DNA from: an uncultured Peptostreptococcaceae bacterium
GTDB taxonomy: Bacteria; Bacillota; Clostridia; Tissierellales; Peptoniphilaceae
NCBI GenBank assembly: GCA_945910665.1
Contig: CAMDZK010000016.1
Location: forward strand, 1 to 11,016
DNA length: 11,016 nucleotides
Reading direction: 5' to 3'
The notes beneath the pieces are model-generated. The model was not told the DNA's origin and searched no databases. It saw only the letters and a list, made by a program, of their open reading frames with translations. How positions within the stretch are numbered: the stretch's first letter is position 1; every line of letters begins with the position of its first letter. The translations under genes and the position numbers were made by a program. Positions 1 through 6,714 of this stretch are shown here, piece after piece.

Positions 1-882
1 TTCTTCCACTTGTGGCATATGACAGCTGAGACAGCTTAATCCTTTTTCTTCGTGGATTGAGCCATCAAAAGTTTCAACTTCTGGATGTTGTGCCTTGAGC
101 ATCTTGGCACCAGTTGTTGGGTGTTCCCAATCGGAAAATTCGATGCCTTCATAATAAGCAAATGCTTCTTCTGCACCCAAGCCTTTAGACCATGGTAGTG
201 TCGTTGCATTTTCATCAGGAGTCATATAATACTCTACATGACATTGTGCACAACTCATGGATTGATCTGCGATTGTGGTCTTTGGGTATTCTTCTAAGGC
301 CGTTGTTAGATGAGCACGGCTAATGTTTGTTTGACCTGGTGTTTCGCCATGACAATCAAAGCAGGTAAATCCGACTGTGACATTTTCCTTTGCGTATTCT
401 TCAAAGTTCGCTAAATTTAGCGTCGGATCTTCTTGCAAGTCCACGTTAAATTCAGATACTTTACAAGCGAGGCAGCTAGCACCGCGTTTTGGTCTTGCAG
501 TGCCTAAAACATCTTCCAAAGCGTAAACATGTCCTCTCGCGCGATCATACTGTTTCGAAAAACCGTACCCCTCATAAAAGAGTTTCAAATAGGGATGTTC
601 CTCTAAGTAATCGATGGGTTCAGACCCACCATAGGTTGTCTTCACCATTTCTGCATTTTTTTGAAACATCGCCACGTGCTCGGGAAAATACTCTTCCCAA
701 TCTTCTACAGGAACAATACCTTTTGGCATTTCATCAGTGATGACAAGTTCACCGGTCTCACTTTTTTCTGCAGTTTCAGTGGTTGCTTCCGTGGTCGTTT
801 CTCTTTCTGTGGCTGGAGTTTCTGCTTGTTGACATCCAGCAAGTAGAAAGAGACTCAAAAACAGGGCTATGTATTTTTTCAT
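1..882 (-). CDS. nrfA: Ammonia-forming cytochrome c nitrite reductase NrfA, lipoprotein form (3' end missing)
   Basis: NrfA catalyses the six-electron reduction of nitrite to ammonium outside the membrane, as respiratory or electron-sink ammonification. The visible 294 residues begin with a lipoprotein signal peptide (hydrophobic run then LAGC, lipid-anchored Cys17) and a Thr/Glu-rich linker (about 18-45). Four heme sites follow: CLACK at 137-141, whose lysine is the hallmark axial ligand of the catalytic heme, then CFDCH 174-178, CAQCH 211-215 and CLSCH 284-288. The VEYY stretch at 216-219 (calcium and active-site Tyr region), RGH at 116-118 and KAQHP at 263-267 (active-site Gln-His) match the family. 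The fifth heme site lies beyond the edge. ATG at 882 is preceded by GGAGG with a 6-nt spacer. The gene directly upstream is a Crp/Fnr regulator, not the usual membrane quinol dehydrogenase nrfH. The lipid anchor and CxxCK heme make the identification firm. Confidence 0.94.
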   Translation of the reverse strand, partial: MKKYIALFLSLFLLAGCQQAETPATERETTTEATTETAEKSETGELVITDEMPKGIVPVEDWEEYFPEHVAMFQKNAEMVKTTYGGSEPIDYLEEHPYLKLFYEGYGFSKQYDRARGHVYALEDVLGTARPKRGASCLACKVSEFNVDLQEDPTLNLANFEEYAKENVTVGFTCFDCHGETPGQTNISRAHLTTALEEYPKTTIADQSMSCAQCHVEYYMTPDENATTLPWSKGLGAEEAFAYYEGIEFSDWEHPTTGAKMLKAQHPEVETFDGSIHEEKGLSCLSCHMPQVEE

Positions 883-903
883 ATCGAGCCTCCACTCTCG
901 TTG

Positions 904-920
904 TTATACTTTTAGTATAA
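904..920. repeat. Inverted repeat overlapping the nrfA -10 box
   Basis: TTATACT (904-910) and AGTATAA (914-920) are perfect 7-bp inverted arms around TTT. The repeat covers the predicted -10 element and start region of the nrfA promoter. It could be a repressor site or a chance product of an AT-rich promoter. Confidence 0.35.
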
Positions 921-942
921 TCGATTTTACCTTAAATGTCAT
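914..942 (-). promoter_or_regulatory. Probable sigma-70/A type promoter of nrfA
   Basis: Read on the minus strand, ATGACA (942-937) and TATACT (919-914) are separated by exactly 17 nt, each one mismatch from consensus. Transcription would start near 907, about 25 nt before the nrfA start codon and just upstream of its GGAGG. This gives nrfA its own promoter although the regulator gene lies upstream on the same strand. It is predicted by eye only. Confidence 0.5.
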
Positions 943-954
943 CATAAAAAACTG

Positions 955-969
955 ACACTAAATTAGTGT
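955..969. promoter_or_regulatory. Perfect palindrome upstream of the nrfA promoter, candidate Crp/Fnr operator
   Basis: ACACTAA and TTAGTGT form a perfect 7+1+7 inverted repeat in the 109-bp gap between the Crp/Fnr gene and nrfA. Its centre (962) is about 55 bp upstream of the predicted nrfA start site, a range in which Crp-family activators bind. The one-base centre makes it a poor RNA hairpin, so a dimeric protein site is the better reading. It does not match the classic TTGAT-N4-ATCAA (FNR) or TGTGA-N6-TCACA (CRP) consensus. That the neighbouring regulator binds here is inference. Confidence 0.4.
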
Positions 970-991
970 TAATTTAAATATCAGACAAACT

Positions 992-1669
992 TTAAACAAG
1001 CTCACTTAATCCTTCTGCATCTAAAATACGGATGGATTTTCCTTCCAACCGAATGAAGCCATCTTGTTCCAATTCTTTGAGTCCTGCGTTTAAACTCGTT
1101 CGATTCACATGGAGCATATCTCCTAATACTTCTTGAGAATTGGGGATATGGACAAGGGGACCTTCACAAATTCTCGTCAACCAAAATGCAAGTCTTTCGG
1201 TCACTTTTCGGTATTGAATACACCTAAGTAATTGTCTTGAAAAGAGACTGTAATCGGAAACAAAGATGAGTACGTTTTGTAAGAATTGCTTGTCTTGATC
1301 GATGATGGGAAACAAATCCTCGATTGGCAACCACACCACTTCTGCTTTTTTCAGACAATACGTATTAAAATAGTATTCTTTTTCTCCACCATAGATCAGA
1401 TAAAAGGGAAACGCATCACCACCGGGGATCGTATCGCTTCCAAAGAAATACGATGAGTTCAATTCTTTCCCATCGACTGTATATTCCGTCGATTTCAGCA
1501 CACCACTTAAAATGACACAGATTTCATTAATTGGGTCCCCCTCGCTCCGAATCAAATCTCCAGCACCATAAGAACAAACCTCTTTCGGCATTTCTTCAAT
1601 GGCGCACTTTGACGCTTCTGATATTCCTTCAAATAAGAGCCGATTCCAAAAACGATGATCTAAATTCAT
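992..1669 (-). CDS. Crp/Fnr-family transcriptional regulator
   Basis: This 225-residue protein has the two-domain layout of the family. An N-terminal cyclic-nucleotide-binding-like beta-roll (about 10-125) includes the GDLIRSEGDPINEICVILSG stretch at 37-56. A long linking helix (about 125-160) leads to a C-terminal winged helix-turn-helix, with recognition region around 178-205 (NSQEVLGDMLHVNRTSLNAG). Cysteines at 22, 32, 51, 105, 150 and 168 do not form the clustered N-terminal iron-sulfur motif of true FNR, so the effector is unknown. ATG at 1669 follows a GGGGGT ribosome site. The gene lies directly upstream of nrfA on the same strand, with a palindrome and promoter between them, which suggests control of nrfA and perhaps of the reductase genes upstream. 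The family call is secure; regulon and ligand are not. Confidence 0.9.
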   Translation of the reverse strand: MNLDHRFWNRLLFEGISEASKCAIEEMPKEVCSYGAGDLIRSEGDPINEICVILSGVLKSTEYTVDGKELNSSYFFGSDTIPGGDAFPFYLIYGGEKEYYFNTYCLKKAEVVWLPIEDLFPIIDQDKQFLQNVLIFVSDYSLFSRQLLRCIQYRKVTERLAFWLTRICEGPLVHIPNSQEVLGDMLHVNRTSLNAGLKELEQDGFIRLEGKSIRILDAEGLSELV

Positions 1670-1684
1670 CTCTTACCCCCTATA

Positions 1685-1715
1685 CCAAAGAAAGCCGTCT
1701 CGAGACGGCCTTTGG
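1685..1715 (-). terminator. Hairpin terminator or attenuator after the YkvI-family gene
   Basis: The perfect 16-base palindrome GCCGTCTCGAGACGGC (1694-1709) begins a few bases after the ykvI stop codon. It is followed on the minus strand by a pyrimidine-rich TTTCTTT. Outer bases CCAAAG/CTTTGG (1685-1690 and 1710-1715) can extend the stem. It sits only about 15 nt before the regulator start codon, so it either ends ykvI transcripts or attenuates read-through into the regulator gene. Confidence 0.65.
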
Positions 1716-2825
1716 TTAGATACGTTTCCATTGGATACTGCGGACGATCATAATGGCTAATAACGCCATGCCCACATAACCATTGATGACATAAACATAG
1801 TTTACGAGTACGTCAAATTGTAACGCAACTCCAATGATTCCGCCGATAACTCCCAAAATGAGAGTCAGAATCCTGAATCGATTGGTCTTTTCTTCTGCGA
1901 ATCGTGCGACAACAGACCATAAGAGTGGCACTGCAGTCGTATATATTCCTAAGAATATAATAACAGAGAAAACCGTTGCAAGTACAGGGTGAATTTCTCC
2001 AGCAAGGATCAATGCAGGAATTTGACTCCCCGCAACTTTCGTTACCGCAAATAGGATTGCCAATGACATAATCGCTGAAGCAATACCAAACCCTGCTGCA
2101 CCTGCCACAGTGCCTAGCTTTCCTTCTTTCGCACTATTCGTTCCAGCACCCAATTGCGCCAAGAATGCCGCCAACCAAAGCATACAGAAACCGACATAAG
2201 AGCCTGCTGCTAAGAGCCAGTTTGTCGATGCAACTTTCACTTGCCCAGAAGCGACGGCTTGTTCCATATTCACCACAGCTACCCCTGCATCTCCTATGTG
2301 TTTAAATACACTTACAGTACCCACAAAAATTGCCATCACGACAATAAATGGACCAATTTTACCAATAACGTCAACGATACTATTTAACCCAAAGACAACG
2401 GTTGCCATTGCAAGAATCATCAAAGCAATCGATCCAATCGTTGGTGACAGACCAAAGTGTTGCTCAACGGTTGCTCCGGCACCCGCGACCATAACCGTAT
2501 ACGATAAGAATAAGAAAAATACGGAGAAGTAGTCGTAGAATGTACCGATGGCATTTCCACAATAATACTTGTAAATGTCGTTTGGTTTTTCAAATTGGTT
2601 ATGGTATCCAGCAGATACGAAGCTCATCCCTACATAAGACAGTAGAATAAATGTGACAGCAATTCCTGCAAGCCCCCAATAGCCCCAAGAAGAGAAGTAT
2701 TGTAAAAGTTCTTGACCTGTGGCAAATCCTGAACCAATAAGTAGAGCAATAAATGCACCAGCGTATGTAATCACCCGCGATGGGACTACTTTTTCATGTT
2801 GTAGATTTTTATGATTATTTTCCAT
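1716..2825 (-). CDS. YkvI-family polytopic membrane protein, probable amino acid/solute transporter
   Basis: This is a 369-residue, very hydrophobic protein with about ten predicted membrane segments, starting at about residue 18 after a short polar N-terminus. The motif GSGFATGQE (31-39) in the first segment is characteristic of the YkvI family (COG3949), distant relatives of the APC/sodium-symporter fold in which a broken first helix often carries the substrate site. No substrate is established for the family as far as I know. ATG at 2825 has AAAGGA with a 7-nt spacer. It lies 72 nt downstream of the selenoprotein reductase subunit on the same strand, so import of that enzyme's substrate (glycine, sarcosine, betaine or a relative) is a reasonable inference, not a demonstrated role. 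Hairpins flank it on both sides. Confidence 0.82.
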   Translation of the reverse strand: MENNHKNLQHEKVVPSRVITYAGAFIALLIGSGFATGQELLQYFSSWGYWGLAGIAVTFILLSYVGMSFVSAGYHNQFEKPNDIYKYYCGNAIGTFYDYFSVFFLFLSYTVMVAGAGATVEQHFGLSPTIGSIALMILAMATVVFGLNSIVDVIGKIGPFIVVMAIFVGTVSVFKHIGDAGVAVVNMEQAVASGQVKVASTNWLLAAGSYVGFCMLWLAAFLAQLGAGTNSAKEGKLGTVAGAAGFGIASAIMSLAILFAVTKVAGSQIPALILAGEIHPVLATVFSVIIFLGIYTTAVPLLWSVVARFAEEKTNRFRILTLILGVIGGIIGVALQFDVLVNYVYVINGYVGMALLAIMIVRSIQWKRI

Positions 2826-2847
2826 AGTGAATTCCTTTCATGTTTGT

Positions 2848-2863
2848 CTTCTATCAATAGAAG
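2848..2863. repeat. Inverted repeat in the ykvI leader
   Basis: CTTCTAT (2848-2854) and ATAGAAG (2857-2863) are perfect 7-bp arms around CA, 22 bp upstream of the ykvI start codon. Flanking TGTC and GACA can extend it imperfectly. It could be an operator or a leader hairpin; the sequence alone does not decide. Confidence 0.35.
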
Positions 2864-2870
2864 TAGACAG

Positions 2871-2892
2871 AAAGGGAGGTTCCCCTCCCTTT
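2871..2892 (-). terminator. Hairpin terminator or attenuator after the reductase beta-subunit gene
   Basis: On the minus strand AAAGGGAGG, a 4-nt loop and CCTCCCTTT form a perfect 9-bp stem starting 5 nt after the selenoprotein stop codon. The stem ends in UUU but is followed by CTGTCT, not a clean U tract, so termination may be partial. Only 45 bp separate it from the ykvI start, with no clear promoter in them. Confidence 0.65.
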
Positions 2893-2897
2893 GTCAT

Positions 2898-4193
2898 TTA
2901 TACTGGAAAGATCGTAGGCTCGGTAACTTCTGTTTGAAGTGCTTCTAGCGCCTTGAGTACCATTTTCTTACGTAAATCTCCTTCTTTTTCTCCTAAATCA
3001 GGATTTCCTGTTGGGTAGGGGATAGAGATTGTTGGTACAATACGATTGGCTCCAACTGATTCTGAAATTGTTGTAATTGTCGCCATGTGGACAATTGGAA
3101 TTCCATATTTTTCGATTTCTTTTACCATTGTTGCACCGCAACGTGTACAGGTGCCTCAGGTAGAAGTGAGGATAACGCCGTCAACTCCAGCTTCAGAAAG
3201 TTCTTTTCCGATTTCTTCTCCGAAGATAATCGAGTTACCAACTGCAGTACCCGTACCTGTTGTCGTATAGAAATAATCGTATACGCCACCGATGACGCCT
3301 TCCTCTGCTAATTGATGAAGCGCATCGTATGGAACAACACGGTCTGGAGATTCATTTGCATAGACTGGGTCATATCCACCGTGGATTGTGAAGTAATCAC
3401 CTTCGAGGTTTTCTAATCCACTGATGTTGTATTTGCCCCATTTTTGTGCAGATGCAGATTGAATGTGGTCTGGGTTTCCTAATGGAACGATACCACCAGA
3501 TGTAACAAGAGCGATTGTCGCTTTTGAAAGATCTTCGATTGGTTTTGCAGGTTCAACGTTATCGAATTCTGGCATTGGAAGCTCAGTTTCGAATTCTTCG
3601 TCTTTCAAACGTTTTAAGAGCATATCCATCGCACGTTCAGCACCGATTTTGTCAACGATGACTGTTTTACGGATTCCTTGTGCGAAGTATCCATCTTCCG
3701 ATGGTTTTGGTTCTTCACCAGCGAATACTTTTTTTGCAACGTTTGCCATCAATGGAAGTGCTTTACGCATTTGTGCAGCACTGTCACCAGTTTCGACTAC
3801 ATAAGAAACAGGTTTTGCTGTATCAAGACCAGGGTTTTCTACGTACATTCCTGTAACCACTGGAATTCCCTTGTCATTGAAGTAATTTGCAACACCAGCA
3901 CACGCCATTCCGTAACGTCCAGCGTTAAATGCAGGACCAGCAATCACTAAGTCTGGAGTTTCTTCTTCAAGAAGTTTTGCAAATAATTCTTCGACTTCTG
4001 CTACGTTTTCGTTGTAGAAGTTGTCCCCACAAATAATTGTTTTATATACTTTACCTTCTCCTTGGAGCATGTTTTCGAAAGCTGCTGCTGGACCTACTGG
4101 CTCATCTTTCACCATTGGTGCGATATGCGCTTGGTCCTCGCCACCGATTTGTCCAAAGAACTGGTTTAAATAATAGAGTACTTTTTTAGCCAT
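2898..4193 (-). CDS. grdB: Glycine/sarcosine/betaine reductase component B beta subunit, selenoprotein (GrdB/GrdF/GrdH)
   Basis: This is the substrate-activating selenoprotein of the reductase, which with the pyruvoyl subunit binds the amine substrate and passes a carboxymethyl group to the selenoprotein A. Two open stretches in one frame are joined by an in-frame TGA (3158-3156). Read as selenocysteine 346, this gives a 431-residue protein with the family motif Sec-Gly-Thr-Cys-Thr-Arg-Cys (346-352) and typical sequence on both sides: FFGQIGGED near residues 12-20, and SVGANRIVP after the motif. A SECIS-like hairpin follows the TGA. ATG at 4193 has GGAGG with a 5-nt spacer, and only 9 nt separate it from the alpha-subunit gene. 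Glycine (GrdB), sarcosine (GrdF) and betaine (GrdH) forms cannot be told apart by eye. The lack of grdA between the two subunit genes leans towards the sarcosine or betaine types. A standard gene caller would split this gene at the TGA. Confidence 0.95.
3132..3158 (-). promoter_or_regulatory. Selenocysteine UGA codon with adjacent SECIS-like hairpin
   Basis: Immediately 3' of the UGA (3158-3156), GCACC (3154-3150) pairs with GGTGC (3137-3133) across a 12-nt loop. Bacterial SECIS elements lie directly after the recoded UGA inside the coding region and recruit SelB carrying selenocysteyl-tRNA, so position and size fit. The same bases encode the conserved GTCTRC residues. Confidence 0.65.
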
Positions 4194-4202
4194 GATTTCC
4201 TC

Positions 4203-5489
4203 CTATACTAGTTCGATGGTCGCATTGTGGAACCCGATTTCAGAGGTTGCTCCAATCACTGCGTTCAATTCGCAACGAAGAGATCCATCTTCTGGGTTAT
4301 ACGATCCATCCCATCCACCGGCAAGGTTGGCAATTGCTTCAACGTCACCTAACACGCGATCTGCTTTTTCAAGAACGACAACGTGGGATACGTTTCCTGT
4401 AGATACTACGGCAATTGCTTCTTTTTTCGCGTCAGCCAGCGGTTGGCTCATGCCATCCCATCCAGCGCATTCGTCTGTGATCAATACTGTTTTAATGCCT
4501 ATGTTTTCAAGACCAGCAGAAATCATAACTAAGTCAGTGTCTGGGTTTCCGTATCCTTCTTCCGATACGACAACCGCGTCTGCGCCCATTTGGTGGCAAA
4601 GTTTAACGGTCATGTCACGAGTGACAAATTTTCCTGTTAATGTTGTTAATTCAGGAACCATGACAACGCCTAAGAAGTTAATTTCTTTTCCGTGAAGTTT
4701 GAAAAGTTCTTTAATAACGCTGTTATTTTGGTGTTGATAGGTTGTGATTTTGTCACATGCAGCTACACAGTTACCACTGATGACAGCGCCATCAAGTTCT
4801 TCTGTTGGAGCTAAATAGGTAGGTAAGATTTTTGCAGAGTCGACTCCATAAATGTAGCTCGCATGGAGAAGTCCTTGAGAAATCAGCATTTCAGCATAAA
4901 TAACTTTTGGTAGGTCCGGATATTTTTTCGCTTCTTCTTCCATCGTACCTTTTTCGTATACTATTGTTTCATCGATTTCTGCGTCTTTTGCAGCGCGTCC
5001 GATAATTTCAGAAGCGAGAAGTCCAGTCATACGCGCTGCTTCTTCATGTTGATGTGGAGATAATCCTTCGATAGGAGTAATATCAACGACGATATTGTAT
5101 GTTTGAGAGAAAGGTGTCCATTTTGCGCCTTCACCCCACATGTCGATAACGCCTTCTTGGAATCCGACGATATCACCGATTGTGACGACCGCAGCATTTT
5201 TTAGTATGTTAACGATTCCTTCTCCATGAGGTGCTCCCTCACGGGTAACCCCTGCGAAACCATCGGTTCCTTCTACAGTGTAACGTGGCTCGATGACGTC
5301 TTTTACTGGGATGATTCTAGTCTTTTCGCCTGGCTTTGCAAGGTCGATTTTGATTTCTTTGACGTTTTCGTTCTTTAACAATTCTTCGATGAGTGCATCT
5401 TTATCGATTGTCAAAACACCTTTTTCAACGCCAAAGTTGTCACCAAAGACTACGTCCGTAATATTGATGATTCTTTGTTCAAGTCTCAA
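4203..5489 (-). CDS. grdE: Glycine/sarcosine/betaine reductase component B alpha subunit, pyruvoyl proprotein (GrdE/GrdG/GrdI)
   Basis: This 428-residue proprotein is the partner of the selenoprotein beta subunit. In the family it is cleaved at an Asn-Cys bond, and the cysteine becomes the N-terminal pyruvoyl group that forms a Schiff base with the amine substrate. The site is visible as ISGNCVAAC, with Asn240-Cys241 as the predicted cleavage point. Other family stretches are GEGIVNILKNA (89-99) and SPHQHEEAARMTG (144-156). The start is TTG at 5489, preceded by GAAGGGAG with an 8-nt spacer; no better upstream start is apparent. It follows grdX by 20 nt and ends 9 nt before the beta-subunit gene, so the three are one transcription unit. 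Substrate class (glycine, sarcosine or betaine) is unresolved. The symbol is the generic one. Confidence 0.95.
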   Translation of the reverse strand: MRLEQRIINITDVVFGDNFGVEKGVLTIDKDALIEELLKNENVKEIKIDLAKPGEKTRIIPVKDVIEPRYTVEGTDGFAGVTREGAPHGEGIVNILKNAAVVTIGDIVGFQEGVIDMWGEGAKWTPFSQTYNIVVDITPIEGLSPHQHEEAARMTGLLASEIIGRAAKDAEIDETIVYEKGTMEEEAKKYPDLPKVIYAEMLISQGLLHASYIYGVDSAKILPTYLAPTEELDGAVISGNCVAACDKITTYQHQNNSVIKELFKLHGKEINFLGVVMVPELTTLTGKFVTRDMTVKLCHQMGADAVVVSEEGYGNPDTDLVMISAGLENIGIKTVLITDECAGWDGMSQPLADAKKEAIAVVSTGNVSHVVVLEKADRVLGDVEAIANLAGGWDGSYNPEDGSLRCELNAVIGATSEIGFHNATIELV

Positions 5490-5509
5490 TTTTTTGTCTC
5501 CCTTCTGTC

Positions 5510-5884
5510 TTATGCGAATGCGTTCAGTTCGCGTAGTGCCGCGTGCAAGCGGTCATTGTCGACGAGTTCGTAGTCCTTTCGATTTCGCCAATCGAAAGGT
5601 CTCTCGCCCATGACGGTTTGTAAGCGAATGATACTGTCTTCAATTACTTCGAATGAAACCTGGTCCACAGGACCTTTCTTTTCTTCGACGAGAACCGAAA
5701 CAATTGGGGCATGGAGCATTTTAATGCTCGCACCGAGGGGATAACTTTTCAGAATCCCGCCCAAATGAATCGCATCACGCACTGCGCGTAGAACAGCAAA
5801 GGCATCGCCTTCAATGAACTGCACCTCATGTGATTTTTCTCGTACAACGCTTTCATTGTTTGTAAATACCGTCAGTTTCAACAC
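5510..5884 (-). CDS. grdX: GrdX family protein
   Basis: This is a small cytoplasmic protein of 124 residues, the usual size of GrdX, which is commonly the first gene of glycine-reductase-type operons. Its function is not established. The sequence starts LKLTVFTNN and contains GDAFAVLRAVRDAIHLGG (26-43) and, near the C-terminus, GERPFDWRNRKDYELVDN. It has no signal peptide or membrane segment. The start is uncertain: GTG at 5884 lies only 4 nt after AAGGAG (5894-5889), while TTG at 5881 lies 7 nt after it and would shorten the protein by one residue. It leads the operon with the alpha and beta subunits of component B. The thioredoxin genes and grdA often seen after grdX are absent. Confidence 0.87.
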   Translation of the reverse strand: MLKLTVFTNNESVVREKSHEVQFIEGDAFAVLRAVRDAIHLGGILKSYPLGASIKMLHAPIVSVLVEEKKGPVDQVSFEVIEDSIIRLQTVMGERPFDWRNRKDYELVDNDRLHAALRELNAFA

Positions 5885-5929
5885 TACACTCCTTCACGAA
5901 TCGCAAAAGTGATCCCATATAATACTTAT

Positions 5930-5935
5930 ATTATA
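5930..5935 (-). promoter_or_regulatory. Possible -10 box of the grdX operon
   Basis: TATAAT occurs on the minus strand about 46 nt before grdX, inside CTTAT-N6-ATAAG inverted arms (5925-5940). No good -35 stands 16-18 nt upstream; TTGTTA is present only at 14 nt. If real, the promoter would be weak or activator-dependent. The AT-rich context makes chance matches likely. The rest of the 112-bp gap to trmO shows no strong terminator and no riboswitch that I recognise. Confidence 0.3.
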
Positions 5936-5996
5936 ATAAGAGAACGTCATAACAAACAGTCTTTAATCCGACACTTTTATGAATAAACTCAATATA

Positions 5997-6668
5997 TTAT
6001 AAGTATTTTTCAAAACAATCTAAAACGATAAAGTGATCATTTTGATAAATAAACGTAACTTCCCACTGTTCGTAAAGCAAGTAATATACTTTATTTTCTT
6101 CGTTTTGATAAGCAGGGCGTGGATCGAGAGCGATACTTTCAGCAATTCCTTCACGCATCTGTTTTGAAAGTTTTTCCAAAACGCGCTGTGGGTCTACCAC
6201 AGCAACGCGTTCTATTTTTCTTTCGGTAAACCCACCACGGGCATCATCAATTGCATCCGAATAGGGTATATATGGTTTTATATCGAAAATCGGTGTTCCA
6301 TCGAGCATATCGACGCCTTCCACATGTAATACAGGTCCTTTTGGCGAATCCCACTCTACCCGTATTAATCGTACAACTGAAAGTCCAATGGGATTGGGTC
6401 TGATGGGAGCCCGGGTTGCAAAAACGCCTCTTTTTTCTTTGCCTCCCAATCGGGGAGGGCGAACGGTCATGCGATAAGGAACATCTTTATTTTTTGAGAA
6501 CTCCCAAAGAATCCACAGATGTGAAAATTCTTCTATTCCCTTTAAGCAATCTGGATTTCGGAATTCTTTTTCCATGACAATTTTTCCGATGGCCTTCACC
6601 ACACCTGCCTGTCTTGGAATTCCAAATTTCTCACGATATGGCGTTTGAATAAACGCAACTGGTTTCAT
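5997..6668 (-). CDS. trmO: tRNA (N6-threonylcarbamoyladenosine(37)-N6)-methyltransferase TrmO (TsaA/YaeB family)
   Basis: TrmO adds a methyl group from S-adenosylmethionine to t6A at position 37 of certain tRNAs, next to the anticodon, in the cytoplasm. The 223-residue product has the beta-barrel TsaA/UPF0066 domain over residues 1-135, with the hallmark stretches SHLWILWEFS (49-58), TRAPIRPNPIGLSVVRL (85-101) and DMLDGTPIFDIKPYIPY (120-136). A shorter C-terminal part follows, giving close to the usual family length. ATG at 6668 is preceded by AAGGAG with a 6-nt spacer. It is a housekeeping gene, divergent from the ABC exporter operon, on the same strand as the reductase operon 112 bp downstream. 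No strong terminator separates trmO from grdX, so some read-through is possible. Confidence 0.93.
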   Translation of the reverse strand: MKPVAFIQTPYREKFGIPRQAGVVKAIGKIVMEKEFRNPDCLKGIEEFSHLWILWEFSKNKDVPYRMTVRPPRLGGKEKRGVFATRAPIRPNPIGLSVVRLIRVEWDSPKGPVLHVEGVDMLDGTPIFDIKPYIPYSDAIDDARGGFTERKIERVAVVDPQRVLEKLSKQMREGIAESIALDPRPAYQNEENKVYYLLYEQWEVTFIYQNDHFIVLDCFEKYL

Positions 6669-6685
6669 CTCCGTCTCCTTTTTAG

Positions 6686-6714
6686 TTAACTATTTTGAAC
6701 ATACGATATATTAT
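6686..6714 (+). promoter_or_regulatory. Possible promoter of the ABC exporter operon
   Basis: TTAACT (6686-6691) and TATTAT (6709-6714) are 17 nt apart on the plus strand, with 4/6 and 5/6 consensus matches. This is a weak prediction in AT-rich sequence overlapping the possible trmO -10 box. Confidence 0.3.

Noticed and set aside
489..846. Plus-strand open frames over the left end
   Set aside because: They are antisense to nrfA, whose heme motifs and lipobox fix the minus-strand frame.
992..1669. Calling the regulator a true FNR oxygen sensor
   Set aside because: The cysteines are scattered (22, 32, 51, 105, 150, 168) and do not form the N-terminal iron-sulfur cluster motif.
2898..3128. Separate 76-residue protein starting at ATG 3128
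   Set aside because: It is the C-terminal part of the selenoprotein; the conserved residues between TGA 3156 and ATG 3128 (GTCTRCGAT) would be lost, and there is no proper ribosome site.
3156..3158. TGA as a genuine stop or nonsense mutation in the reductase subunit
   Set aside because: The TGA falls exactly where the family has selenocysteine, and the frame remains open and conserved after it.
4192..4695. 167-residue plus-strand open frame
   Set aside because: It is a shadow of the pyruvoyl-subunit gene on the minus strand, with no recognisable domain.
5885..5996. Glycine riboswitch before the grdX operon
   Set aside because: The gap is too short for the usual tandem aptamer and shows none of its conserved GG-rich segments.
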